Part shown: in pieces, positions 32,063 to 40,584 of the stretch
How the letters are laid out: each line of letters opens with the position of its first letter
How positions within the stretch are numbered: the first letter of the stretch is position 1
Assembly (NCBI GenBank): GCA_023436715.1
Contig: JAEZIJ010000232.1
Location: 13,294 to 77,293 of the forward strand
Reading direction: 5' to 3'
DNA: 64,000 nt
DNA from: Acidobacteriota bacterium
GTDB lineage: Bacteria; Acidobacteriota; Terriglobia; Bryobacterales; Bryobacteraceae
Translations under genes and position numbers: made by a program
Notes under the pieces: generated by a model
The model's database searches: none
What the model was told of the DNA's origin: nothing
Seen by the model: the letters and a program-made list of their open reading frames with translations, nothing else

Positions 32063-33712
32063 TTATGACGCCTTGTTTTTCCAGTCGCGCACCATCTGCG
32101 CGGATGCGTAGTAGGCGATTGCCATGATGGTCAGCACCGGATTGAACCCGCCGTTGGTAACGTGTACGCTGCCATCGACGACGTAGACGTTGTCCATGCC
32201 GTGTACGCGGCAGTGCTTGTCCACCACCGAGGTCTTAGGGTCGTTGCCCATGCGGCAGGTGCCCGCCTGGTGCTGGCCGGCGCTGAGTCCCTGCCCCGCC
32301 GGCTGCTTCCAGGTATACGTCGCGCCGGCGGCTTTCAACCACGCCTCGGCCTTGTCGGCGAGGAACCGCCCGATCTCTATCGTGTGCGGGTGCTTGTAGC
32401 CGCTGAGGCGCGCCACCGGAATGCCCCAGTGGTCCGTCACTTCGGGGTCGAGCTGCACGCGGGAGTCGAACACCGGTATCTCCTGCACCGGGCCCTTCAC
32501 GCCGAGGCTGTGCCTGTAAGCCTTGCGTATGAAATCCTTGTGCGCCTTGCCCCAGCGCGGGACAGTGCGAGGAATCTGAGTGGTGAAAAGGTATGGAAGC
32601 CGGATGAACTCGTTTGCCAGCATCCCGCCGCCCGCCAGCCCCGGGTTTCCGTGATTGTAATCGCAGATGGCGATGCTGGCGCCGGGTCCGATGTCATCGT
32701 AGACATCCTCATCGAACAGTCCATAAGCGCCCGAGTAGGCGTGGCCCTGAAGGTTGCGCCCCACGCAGTCGTAGCGGTTGCCGATGCCGTCCGGATGCGA
32801 CGCGCTCCTGGAGTTCAGCAGCAGGCGCGCGGATTCCACGGCGGCGCCCGAGACCACGACGAAATCCGCGGGCTGCTCCTGAAGGCGGTCCTTCGCGTCG
32901 TAGTAGGCAACGCCCGTTGCGCGGCCGCGGGCATCGGTGAGAATTTCCTTCACCATCGAGTCCGTGCGCAGGTCGCAGTTTTTGGTCGCCAGGGCCTTCG
33001 GGATCACGGTGTTCTGGGTTCCGCACTTGGCGTTTACCTCGCAGGCAAAACCCACGCACCAGCGGCAGCGCATGCAGGTGCCGCGGCCGTCGTAAGGGAC
33101 GCTGTTGCGCAGCATGGGGATGTCGAACGGGTGCAGCGCGAGGCGCTGCGCGGCGGGCTTGAGGATGAGGTATTCCTTATTCGGAGGCAGCGGCGGCATC
33201 GGGAGGTTCCTGCGCCGCGGTGCGTGGAAGGGGTCCGGCACGACGTCGCCCGAAACGCCGATCTCCCACTCGGCCTTCTCGTAAAAGGGCTCCAGGTCGT
33301 CGTAGCCGATGGGCCAGTCTTCGAGCGTGCTGCCCTCGATGGCGCCGTAGGTGGAACGCATCCGGAAATCCTTTTCCATGAAGCGCCAGGCCATGGCTCC
33401 GTAGCTGAGCGTGCCTCCGCCTACACAGGCGGCGTTGTTCTGGTAGGCGCCCTCGCTTGCCAGAACGATGCGGGGTTGCCCCTTGGCGTCCACCGTCACG
33501 CGGGGGTTGCGCTCGTCATCGGGCCCGAAGGCGTTTCCGAGCGCGCTGGTGCGCTGGTTGCGGAGGTCGTCCTTACGGCAGTCGGCGGGAGTGTACCACT
33601 TGCCGCGTTCGAGCAGCGCGACGGAGAGCCCCGCCTCGGCCAGCTCCTTGGCGACGATGCCGCCTCCGGCGCCCGAGCCCACCACCACGGCATTCACGCG
33701 CTTGAGGCTCAT
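32063..33712 (-). CDS. GMC family flavin-dependent (sugar/alcohol) dehydrogenase, large subunit
   Basis: A 549-residue FAD enzyme of the gluconate-2-dehydrogenase/FAD-glucose dehydrogenase branch. The FAD dinucleotide fold starts VVGSGAGGGIVAKELAEAG (about residues 9-27). A Cys-rich run TCMRCRWCVGFACEVNAKC at about 210-230 is a likely iron-sulfur site, as in bacterial FAD-glucose dehydrogenases. The C-terminus holds the GMC signature (QAGTCRMGNDPKTSVVDKHC, then VYVVDGSVHVTNGGFNP), with the conserved His/Asn pair. The ATG at 33712 overlaps the subunit 3 stop (ATGA); longer upstream frames are artefacts. It lacks its own signal peptide and is probably exported as a complex with the Tat-signal subunit 3. 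The oxidised sugar is unknown. Confidence 0.92.
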   Translation of the reverse strand: MSLKRVNAVVVGSGAGGGIVAKELAEAGLSVALLERGKWYTPADCRKDDLRNQRTSALGNAFGPDDERNPRVTVDAKGQPRIVLASEGAYQNNAACVGGGTLSYGAMAWRFMEKDFRMRSTYGAIEGSTLEDWPIGYDDLEPFYEKAEWEIGVSGDVVPDPFHAPRRRNLPMPPLPPNKEYLILKPAAQRLALHPFDIPMLRNSVPYDGRGTCMRCRWCVGFACEVNAKCGTQNTVIPKALATKNCDLRTDSMVKEILTDARGRATGVAYYDAKDRLQEQPADFVVVSGAAVESARLLLNSRSASHPDGIGNRYDCVGRNLQGHAYSGAYGLFDEDVYDDIGPGASIAICDYNHGNPGLAGGGMLANEFIRLPYLFTTQIPRTVPRWGKAHKDFIRKAYRHSLGVKGPVQEIPVFDSRVQLDPEVTDHWGIPVARLSGYKHPHTIEIGRFLADKAEAWLKAAGATYTWKQPAGQGLSAGQHQAGTCRMGNDPKTSVVDKHCRVHGMDNVYVVDGSVHVTNGGFNPVLTIMAIAYYASAQMVRDWKNKAS

Positions 33713-34275
33713 AGCTCCCCTCCGGTGAGGTCGTACTGCTGGCGGCCGCGGATCGGGATGAGCGGAATTCCGAGCATCTGCCAGCTCACGGCTTCGCGGT
33801 TGCCGCCGTGGCGCGGGTCGCCGTAGAAGCCCTGCATCGTGTGGTTGACGACCATGTCGAAGAAGAGGCGCGCCTGGGCGGGATCCCACACGTCGGGCGG
33901 GACCTTGTTCTGCTCCATGGCGGTGAGCACTTCGTCCTGCCGCTCGGGCGCGAGCTCGACGAACCGCTTCCGGAACTGCCGCAGGCTGAGCTGGTTGACC
34001 GCAATCACACCGTGGCGGTAGGTCTTCTGAAAACGGCGGAACGGGCCGCGCATCTGCTTGTCAATGAAATTCACCACGCCCGCGGCGGCTGCTCCGGCGT
34101 CCTCATCCGCAGGGATGATGCGCTCGCAGATAGCATTCACGGTAGCGGCCTCATCCGTCTTGAAGAAACGCCAGGAACCGCCGTTTCGAACGCAGGAAGT
34201 GGCCGCGCCGCAAGCGGCGGCGGACGCCGCTATCCCAAGAAACTTGCGCCGTTGCGGGTTTCGGGGCCTGTTCAT
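33709..34275 (-). CDS. Gluconate 2-dehydrogenase subunit 3-like Tat protein
   Basis: A 188-residue partner of GMC dehydrogenases, needed for their folding and Tat export. The N-terminus has a twin-arginine signal (RRKFLGIAASAAACG), and ATSC just after it is a possible lipobox. The body fits Gluconate_2-dh3: TDEAATVNAICERIIPAD, then DPAQARLFFDMVVNHTMQGF and the typical end GDPRHGGNREAVSW. Start ATG 34275 has GGAGA upstream. It is the first gene of a three-gene operon with the flavoprotein and the nonaheme cytochrome. Confidence 0.9.
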   Translation of the reverse strand: MNRPRNPQRRKFLGIAASAAACGAATSCVRNGGSWRFFKTDEAATVNAICERIIPADEDAGAAAAGVVNFIDKQMRGPFRRFQKTYRHGVIAVNQLSLRQFRKRFVELAPERQDEVLTAMEQNKVPPDVWDPAQARLFFDMVVNHTMQGFYGDPRHGGNREAVSWQMLGIPLIPIRGRQQYDLTGGEL

Positions 34276-34375
34276 TGCCGATCTCCTTCGGGGCATTGTA
34301 CTCCTGAAGCGCGGGAAGACGCGACAAAGTGTTGGGAAAAAAGAGGTGTGCGGGCCTGTGCCGCCGTTGGGGGTC

Positions 34376-34381
34376 TATAAT
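34376..34381 (+). promoter_or_regulatory. -10 box of ilvE
   Basis: A perfect TATAAT ends six bases upstream of the ATG at 34388, so the predicted first base of the mRNA is the start codon. No Shine-Dalgarno is visible. Confidence 0.55.
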
Positions 34382-34387
34382 AACTTC

Positions 34388-35332
34388 ATGTTAGTCCCGA
34401 CCGAGAAAATCTGGCATAACGGTACGTTCATCCCTTGGAATGACGCGAAGATACACGTGCTGTCCCATGTGGTCAGCTATGGCACTTCGCAATTTGAAGG
34501 CATCCGCTGCTATGACACCGCTTCCGGCCCAGCGATTTTCAGGCTGCGCGAGCACGTGCGGCGGCTGATCGATTCGGCCAAGGTTTACCGCACCGAGGTT
34601 CCATTTACACCCGAGCAGCTCTGCGACGCGATCAAGGAACTGGTCCGCGTGAACAAGATGGCCGCTTGCTACGTGCGGCCGATCGTGCTGCGCGGGTACG
34701 CCGAAATGGGCGTGTACCCGGGAGGCAATCCGGTCGAGGTCTATCTGGCTTGCTGGGAATGGGGCCGTTATCTCGGCGAGGAAGCCATTGCGGAGGGCGT
34801 GGACGTTTGCATTTCAAGCTGGAACCGCATGGCGCCCAACACGCTGCCCGCGATGGCGAAGGCCGGGGCGAATTACATGAATTCGCAGCTCATCAAGATG
34901 GAGGCCCTGGCGAACGGCTACAACGAAGGCATCGCCCTCGATACGGCAGGGTACGTGAGCGAAGGCTCGGGCGAGAACATCTTTGTGGTTCGCGACGGGA
35001 AGATTCTGACGCCCCCGCTCGGCGCGTCGGTGTTGCCGGGAATCACAAGGGATTCGGTGATCCAACTGGCGCAGGAGCTTGGGATTCCCGTGGTGGAGAC
35101 GCTGATCCCGCGCGAACTGCTTTACATCGCCGACGAGGTGTTCTTCACGGGCACGGCGGCCGAGATCACTCCGATTCGCTCGGTCGACCGCGTGAAAGTG
35201 GGCGTGGGGCGGCGCGGGCCGGTTACCGAGCGGCTACAGAAGGAATTCTTTGCGATTCTGGACGGGTCGAAGTCCGACCACCACGGCTGGCTGACGCCCG
35301 TGAACGCACCGCAGCCGGCCGTCCGTTTGTAG
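34388..35332 (+). CDS. ilvE: Branched-chain amino acid aminotransferase
   Basis: PLP-dependent fold-type IV transaminase that exchanges amino groups between glutamate and the branched-chain keto acids; 314 residues. The start IWHNGTFIPWNDAKIHVLSH and FEGIRCYDT are typical. The PLP Lys lies in MNSQLIKMEAL, and the cofactor-binding EGSGENIF and TGTAAEI motifs follow. The frame is open for 330 bases upstream, but the ATG at 34388 matches the family length and sits right behind a TATAAT box. A D-amino acid or aminodeoxychorismate lyase activity is less likely. Confidence 0.95.
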   Translation: MLVPTEKIWHNGTFIPWNDAKIHVLSHVVSYGTSQFEGIRCYDTASGPAIFRLREHVRRLIDSAKVYRTEVPFTPEQLCDAIKELVRVNKMAACYVRPIVLRGYAEMGVYPGGNPVEVYLACWEWGRYLGEEAIAEGVDVCISSWNRMAPNTLPAMAKAGANYMNSQLIKMEALANGYNEGIALDTAGYVSEGSGENIFVVRDGKILTPPLGASVLPGITRDSVIQLAQELGIPVVETLIPRELLYIADEVFFTGTAAEITPIRSVDRVKVGVGRRGPVTERLQKEFFAILDGSKSDHHGWLTPVNAPQPAVRL

Positions 35333-35346
35333 GCTGATACGGTTGA

Positions 35347-35410
35347 GGGGGAGGGAACCCTGTGAGCACGGTCCGGAGAACTACCTCCCCCGAGAATCGT
35401 CACCCGGACC
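35347..35410 (+). ncRNA. Predicted H-type pseudoknot RNA between ilvE and nagA
   Basis: GGGGGAGG (35347-35354) pairs with CCTCCCCC (35384-35391), and GGTCCGG (35370-35376), inside that loop, pairs with CCGGACC (35404-35410). Both stems are perfect and interleaved, which is an H-type pseudoknot. It could be a riboswitch or attenuator in the 35333-35567 gap, or a 3' structure of ilvE. I do not recognise a known class, and it lies more than 100 bases upstream of the predicted nagA promoter. Confidence 0.4.
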
Positions 35411-35567
35411 GGGCTCGCAAGAGGCACTCCCTTTTTAGCAGGGAAGGCGTCCGAAATCCAGCCTTAAAGAGACTTCACATTCCCTTTTCAACAGAGTTTA
35501 TTCCCCGTATATTCTTTGACTTAGCGGCCGAGCGGTGTGGAAAACTTGTATATAAAACAGGCGGCTT

Positions 35568-36719
35568 ATGAAATGTTGCGGCGTTGATGTGCTGACGGGG
35601 CTTCCGACCGAGGTGGTTTTCGGCCGGACGATCGAATCGGTCCGCCCAGTGGCCGAGGCGGAGGGGCACATCGCCCCCGGCTGGATCGACCTTCAGGTGA
35701 ACGGCTTCGCCGGGGTGGACTACAACTCTCCGGCCGCGCCGCACGAGGAAATCGCACGCTCGATCCGGGTGCTTTTCTCGGCGGGGGTGACGCGGTTCTT
35801 CCCGACCGTAATTACCGGCTCGCCCGAGGACATGTGCGGCGCGCTGCGCAACGTGGTTGAAGCGAAAGAACGGCTGCCGGAGGGCGAGGCGATCGAAGGT
35901 TTCCACGTCGAAGGGCCGCACATTTCCCCGGACGACGGCCCGCGCGGCGCGCATCCGCGCAGATGGGTGCGGCGTCCGGACGTGCGTGAGTTTCACCGGA
36001 TGCAGGAGGCGGCGCGCGGGCTGGTGCGGCTGGTGACGCTATCGCCGGAGTGGCCCGAGGCGCCGCGGTATATCGAGGCGCTCGTTGCCGAGGGCGTAGT
36101 GGTGAGCATCGGGCACACGAACGCGACGGCGGCGCAGATCGCGGACGCGGTCCGCGCCGGGGCTACCATGTCCACGCACCTGGGCAACGGCGCCCACGCG
36201 GTTCTGCCGCGCCATCCGAATTACCTGTGGGAGCAGCTTGCGGAAGACCGGCTCGCGGCCGGGTTCATTGTGGACGGCATACATCTTCCGGCGTGCTTCC
36301 TGAAGACCGCGCTGAGAGCGAAGGGGACCCAGCGTTCGGTGCTGGTTACGGATGCGGCGATGCCTGCGGGATGCGCGCCGGGGAGATACAAGCTGGGCGA
36401 ACAGGAAGTGGACCTGACGGCGGACAACCGTGTGATGCTGGCCGGGCAGACCCGCCTGGCGGGGTCGGCGCTGCGCATGGACCGCGGCATTGAGAATCTG
36501 ATGCGGCTGGGAGGTCTGGGCTTTGCGGATGCCGTCCGCATGGCAACCGTCAACCCGGCGCTGGTTGCGGGGATCGAAGGGCGGCAGGCCGGGCTCGCGG
36601 CGGGCGAGCTCGGAGATCTCGTTTGCCTGCGTTACATTCCGAAATCGCGGGGAATCATTATTGATAGCACCTGGATTGGAGGCAAGCAGGTGTATTCCGG
36701 TACAATGACTCCGGAATAG
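35568..36719 (+). CDS. nagA: N-acetylglucosamine-6-phosphate deacetylase
   Basis: Amidohydrolase that removes acetate from GlcNAc-6-phosphate in amino-sugar catabolism and cell-wall recycling; 383 residues. HVEGPHISP carries the metal-binding Glu; further ligands lie in SIGHTNA and STHLGNG; the catalytic Asp is in VLVTDAAMP. PGWIDLQVNGFAGVDYN is the family start after a shortened N-terminal beta-domain. Start ATG 35568. A TATAAA box at 35551-35556 predicts a leader of only about five bases. No nagB or transporter lies nearby. Confidence 0.93.
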   Translation: MKCCGVDVLTGLPTEVVFGRTIESVRPVAEAEGHIAPGWIDLQVNGFAGVDYNSPAAPHEEIARSIRVLFSAGVTRFFPTVITGSPEDMCGALRNVVEAKERLPEGEAIEGFHVEGPHISPDDGPRGAHPRRWVRRPDVREFHRMQEAARGLVRLVTLSPEWPEAPRYIEALVAEGVVVSIGHTNATAAQIADAVRAGATMSTHLGNGAHAVLPRHPNYLWEQLAEDRLAAGFIVDGIHLPACFLKTALRAKGTQRSVLVTDAAMPAGCAPGRYKLGEQEVDLTADNRVMLAGQTRLAGSALRMDRGIENLMRLGGLGFADAVRMATVNPALVAGIEGRQAGLAAGELGDLVCLRYIPKSRGIIIDSTWIGGKQVYSGTMTPE

Positions 36720-36724
36720 ACGGC

Positions 36725-39607
36725 ATGAGCGTACGGATCCGACAGATCGCGCTGCTCTCGCTTGTTCTGGCCTGCGCGGTTCCGATTCTGGCGAACTTCG
36801 CAAAGCGATGGACGAGAGGGCCGCAGATTGGCTGGTCCGGCGTGAGGTTCGGGTACCTCCTGTCAGCCGAACGGACGGAATTGACGGTGGAGGGCATGAA
36901 TCCGCTGGGTCCGGCCGCTCGCGCCGGGTTTGAGGTCAACGACCGCATTGTCGCAATCAACGGCGCCCGGGAGAAGCTGAACGAAATCCACCGCCGGCTC
37001 AAGCCCGGAGACGCGGTTGTCTACACGATTTCGCGGCAAGGCAGAGAGCGGGACATCGCGATCCGGCTGGAGAACCCGTTCCGCCGGATTCCGGTCCTGA
37101 TAGACCTCTTCCTCGATTTGTTTGTAGGCCTGACGTTTCTGACCGTCGGCACGTTCGTGTATCTGAAGCGGACGGATGACCAGCGGGCGCTGATCTTCTT
37201 CTTTAGTTGCACGATGTTCGGTTTCGCGCGGCTGCTATCGATGGGGCCTCGCCGCGGAGAACCGACGCCCGAAGGAGCGCTCGTCACGATGGCGGGCATC
37301 GCGGTGACGTTCCTGTTCTTCCCCGCCCTGCTCCATTTCTGCCTGATCTTTCCGCGGCGGCGTCCGATTCTCGACCGGCATCCGGCGGTGCTGCGCTGGA
37401 TTTACGGCCTGCCGGCCGGCACGGCGCTTCTGATCGGTGGACTGGCGAGTTTTGCGATGCTGACGAACCGCAGGGGCGAGATGCGGTTCGGATCACTCGT
37501 GACGGGGATTGCGGACTGGGTATCGGAGCATCGGGTACCAGTTGCGCTGGGGCTGCTGGCCTTGTCGCTTCCGGTGGCCGTGTTTCTGGTTGTGCGGTGG
37601 CGCACGGCTCTGAGGAAGGCAGGTTGGTGGGCGTCGATTCTGGACCGTCCGGGCCTGACGATAACGTCCATAGCGGTGCTTCCGGCGGCGGTGGGGAGCA
37701 CGCTTCACGCGGGCGGGTTCCTGTTCGGGGCGCCGGCCGCGTTTCATCACGCAGTTACGGTCGCAATGCTGCTGAGCCTGGTGGCCGAATTCGCTGCGTG
37801 CGTAGCGATGGAATGGGTCATCATCCCGGTTGGGGCGTGCGTTTCGGTGTACCGGAGTTACCGCGAAGCGGGCGTCGAGGAAAAGCAGCAGGTGCGGTGG
37901 CCGCTTTGGGGAATTCTGATCGCGGTGCCCGGGTTCGTGCTGTCGCAGCCGCTCGCGAGCCTGCTCAAGTGGCTGCTCGGATTCGAGCGCGGCAGCACGC
38001 GGGCGGCGATTATCGAGATTGCCGGCAGCGACCTGCACATCCTCGCGCTGCTGTTTATACCGGTATCGTTCGCGTTCGCCATCCTCAAGTACCGGCTGAT
38101 GGAAATCAATATTTACATACGCCGGACGGTGGTCTATGGCGGGGTGACCGGACTGCTCGGCTTCATGTACCTGGGGCTGGTGGGCGGCGTGGGCGCGCTG
38201 GTGAGCCGCTCAACGGGCGCGACGAGCCAGTGGGTGGCGATCGTTTCGACGCTGGCGGTCGCGGTAGCGTTCGTGCCGGTGCGCAACAGGGTGCAGGGCT
38301 TCGTGGACCGGCGTTTCTTCCGCCGCCGGCAGGACTACCCGGCCGCGCTGAGCGGATTGAGCCGCGACGTGGCGGACTCGCGCGACCAGAGGCGCCTGTT
38401 CGGAATCGCGGTGGACCGTTTGCAGGAAGCGCTGCAAAACCGCTCTGTCGTGCTGTGCCTGCAGCCCCAGGATGAGCGCGCGTTTGTCGCGGTGGCGAAG
38501 GTCGGCATGCCTGATAAAGTCAGCGAGTCGGTACGGTTCGCGTCGGACGGAAAACTGGTGGCCTCGCTCGACCGGATCGGCCCTCCGCCGCCGGACCTGC
38601 CCGAGAGTGAACGGCACATGCTCGCCCAACTCGGCTGCGAGTTGCTGGCGCCTATGCGGCGGCGGGACGGCCTGATCGGGTTCCTGAGCCTGGGCGGCAA
38701 ACTCTCCGATGAGGAATACGACCGGCAGGACAGGGATTTCCTCGCCGCGGCGGCGAACCAGATTGCGGTGGCGATCGAGAACCTGCGTTTTGAGCGGCAG
38801 GAGCGGGAGTTCGAGAAGGCGCGGGAAATTCAACAGGCGCTGCTGCCGGGACGCATTCCGCCGGCTCCGGGGATCGATATCGCGGGGGCGTGGCAACCCG
38901 CGCGAGTGGTAGGGGGCGACTACTACGACGTGCTCGATCTTGGGGAGGGGCGGCTCGCCCTGGTGATCGCCGACGTCTCCGGAAAAGGGATTCCGGCCGC
39001 CCTGCTCATGTCGAACCTTCAGGCGGCGGTCAAGGCGCTGGCGTATGAATCGGCCGCGCCGAAGGACTTGTGCGAGCGGGTGAACCGCGTAATATCGAGC
39101 AACATCCCGGTGGGCAAGTTTATTACGTTTTTCTATGGTGTCCTGGATACCCGGACCATGCGTCTGAGGTATTCGAACGCCGGGCACCTGTGGCCGATTC
39201 TGTGGCGCGCGGTGGGCGGGGTCGAGCGGCTGGATGCGGGCGGGCTGATTCTGGGCGTTTCCGGTTCGGCGGCCTACGACGAGGATGAAGTCGCGCTCGA
39301 ACCAGGCGACCGGCTGCTGCTGTTCACCGACGGCCTGAGCGAGGCTTTCAGTTCGCGCGACGAAGAGTTCGGAGAAGAGCGGCTGGCCGGGTTGGTGGGC
39401 GCGGCCGAAGCCGCGACCGCCGCGGACATTGGGCAGAGCGTGCTGCGGGCGGTCACTGAGTTTACAGACAACAATTTTCACGACGACGCGACGCTGATAG
39501 TGGTGGCGGTCCGGTCGGCGGGCGGGCCGTTGTATCAGGGCACGGCTGTGCCGCAGTGTCAGGAGAAGGACCGGGCTTTAGCCCCCGAGAAAGGCAGCAG
39601 GGGCTAA
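36725..39607 (+). CDS. PDZ-membrane-GAF-SpoIIE (PP2C) phosphatase
   Basis: A 960-residue membrane phosphatase, probably antagonising an anti-sigma kinase or anti-anti-sigma factor. Order: N-terminal helix, PDZ-like domain (about 45-115; GPAARAGFEVNDRIVAING), a block of about seven membrane helices (about 120-500), GAF (about 545-690) and SpoIIE/PP2C (about 710-930). The PP2C motifs are QQALLPGRIPPAPGIDIAG, VGGDYYDVLDL, IADVSGKGIPAALLM and FTDGLSEAFSS with metal-binding Asp residues. The last 25 or so residues (LYQGTAVPQCQEKDRALAPE onward) are encoded by a dispersed palindromic repeat, and the stop codon lies in that repeat. It starts five bases after nagA stops. Confidence 0.92.
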   Translation: MSVRIRQIALLSLVLACAVPILANFAKRWTRGPQIGWSGVRFGYLLSAERTELTVEGMNPLGPAARAGFEVNDRIVAINGAREKLNEIHRRLKPGDAVVYTISRQGRERDIAIRLENPFRRIPVLIDLFLDLFVGLTFLTVGTFVYLKRTDDQRALIFFFSCTMFGFARLLSMGPRRGEPTPEGALVTMAGIAVTFLFFPALLHFCLIFPRRRPILDRHPAVLRWIYGLPAGTALLIGGLASFAMLTNRRGEMRFGSLVTGIADWVSEHRVPVALGLLALSLPVAVFLVVRWRTALRKAGWWASILDRPGLTITSIAVLPAAVGSTLHAGGFLFGAPAAFHHAVTVAMLLSLVAEFAACVAMEWVIIPVGACVSVYRSYREAGVEEKQQVRWPLWGILIAVPGFVLSQPLASLLKWLLGFERGSTRAAIIEIAGSDLHILALLFIPVSFAFAILKYRLMEINIYIRRTVVYGGVTGLLGFMYLGLVGGVGALVSRSTGATSQWVAIVSTLAVAVAFVPVRNRVQGFVDRRFFRRRQDYPAALSGLSRDVADSRDQRRLFGIAVDRLQEALQNRSVVLCLQPQDERAFVAVAKVGMPDKVSESVRFASDGKLVASLDRIGPPPPDLPESERHMLAQLGCELLAPMRRRDGLIGFLSLGGKLSDEEYDRQDRDFLAAAANQIAVAIENLRFERQEREFEKAREIQQALLPGRIPPAPGIDIAGAWQPARVVGGDYYDVLDLGEGRLALVIADVSGKGIPAALLMSNLQAAVKALAYESAAPKDLCERVNRVISSNIPVGKFITFFYGVLDTRTMRLRYSNAGHLWPILWRAVGGVERLDAGGLILGVSGSAAYDEDEVALEPGDRLLLFTDGLSEAFSSRDEEFGEERLAGLVGAAEAATAADIGQSVLRAVTEFTDNNFHDDATLIVVAVRSAGGPLYQGTAVPQCQEKDRALAPEKGSRG

Positions 39608-39660
39608 AGCCCAGTGATGGTGACACCGTACGGCACGGCTGAAGCCGTGCCCTGATACAA
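39530..39660. repeat. 131-bp MITE-like palindromic element overlapping a gene's 3' end
   Basis: Terminal inverted repeats TTGTATCAGGGCACGGCT (39530-39547) and AGCCGTGCCCTGATACAA (39643-39660) are perfect over 18 bp. Inside is a second inverted pair, GGGCTTTAGCCCC (39573-39585) and GGGGCTAAAGCCC (39600-39612). The phosphatase gene reads 78 bases into it. It has no ORF of its own and no obvious target-site duplication. Confidence 0.8.
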
Positions 39661-39729
39661 GGCCCGGTAAAGGGCTGGCGTTGCGTTTGATGCAAGGCCC
39701 GATCAAGGGCCGGTGTTGCGTTTGGATAC
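39659..39729. repeat. Two tandem 35-36-bp direct repeats
   Basis: AAGGCCCGGTAAAGGGCTGG and AAGGCCCGATCAAGGGCCGG each continue with GTTGCGTTTG (one substitution before it). The pair directly follows the 131-bp element and fills the space before the SDR gene's ribosome-binding site. Confidence 0.65.
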
Positions 39730-39750
39730 AGACTGGACTGGAGAAACCAA

Positions 39751-40557
39751 TTGCAGAAAGAACTTAGCGGAAAGATAGCGTTTGTGACAGGGTCCGGGCG
39801 CGGGCTCGGGCGGGCGATTGCGGGGCGGCTTGCCGAACTGGGCGCCGATGTAGCGATCCACGACCTGGACTGGACGTCGCCGTCGAAGTACGGTGAAGCC
39901 GCGGATCTCCGCGCCGTTGCGGCGCGGATCGCTGAGAACGGCGTGCGCACGCTGGCGGTGACGGGGAACATCGGAGACCCCGAGGCTGTGCGCCGGATGC
40001 AGCAGGAGATCTGCACGAAGCTGGGACCGGTGAGCCTGCTCGTGAACTGCGCGGGCGGAGACATCGGCGTGACGGGCGGCAAACCGAACCCGAACACGGC
40101 TCTCGGCATCTCGATGGAAGACATTCAGCTAGAGGTGAACAACAACCTGATCGGGACGATGCTGGTGTGCCAGGCGTTCGCCCCCGCGATGGTTGCGGCG
40201 GGGAGCGGGGCGATCATCAACATCGGTTCGATCGCGGGCCACTTCGGCACGTCTCCGGAGGTGGTCTACTCGACGCTCAAAGCGGCTGTGGTGCACTACA
40301 CGCGGTGCCTGGCATACGAACTGCGGCCGCACGGCGTGCGAGTGAACGCCGTCAGCCCCGGGCCGACGAAGACCGCGCGGTTCGTGGCGACCCGCAAGGT
40401 GGATCCGGAGATGATGGAAGCGGGCAACTCGCTCATACGGTACGGCGAGCCGGCCGAAATCGCGGACGTGGTGGCGTTCCTGGCAGGGCACGCGAGCCGG
40501 TTCGTCAACGGCCAGATCATCCGTGTGGACGGCGGGATGACCCTCTACGCGGGCTGA
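39751..40557 (+). CDS. Short-chain dehydrogenase/reductase (SDR)
   Basis: A 268-residue NAD(P)-dependent oxidoreductase with a Rossmann fold. The cofactor motif is TGSGRGLGRAIAGRL (TGxxxGxG) at residues 13-27; NCAGG stands for NNAG, and the catalytic triad is Ser (NIGSIAGH), Tyr and Lys (YSTLKAA). Start TTG 39751 has GGAG eight bases upstream. An acidic residue after the second strand (HDLDW) suggests NAD preference. It ends GQIIRVDGGMTLYAG, as in classical FabG-like SDRs. The substrate is unknown. Confidence 0.9.
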   Translation: MQKELSGKIAFVTGSGRGLGRAIAGRLAELGADVAIHDLDWTSPSKYGEAADLRAVAARIAENGVRTLAVTGNIGDPEAVRRMQQEICTKLGPVSLLVNCAGGDIGVTGGKPNPNTALGISMEDIQLEVNNNLIGTMLVCQAFAPAMVAAGSGAIINIGSIAGHFGTSPEVVYSTLKAAVVHYTRCLAYELRPHGVRVNAVSPGPTKTARFVATRKVDPEMMEAGNSLIRYGEPAEIADVVAFLAGHASRFVNGQIIRVDGGMTLYAG

Positions 40558-40584
40558 TGACAGGAATGTAGATCGATAGATCGA

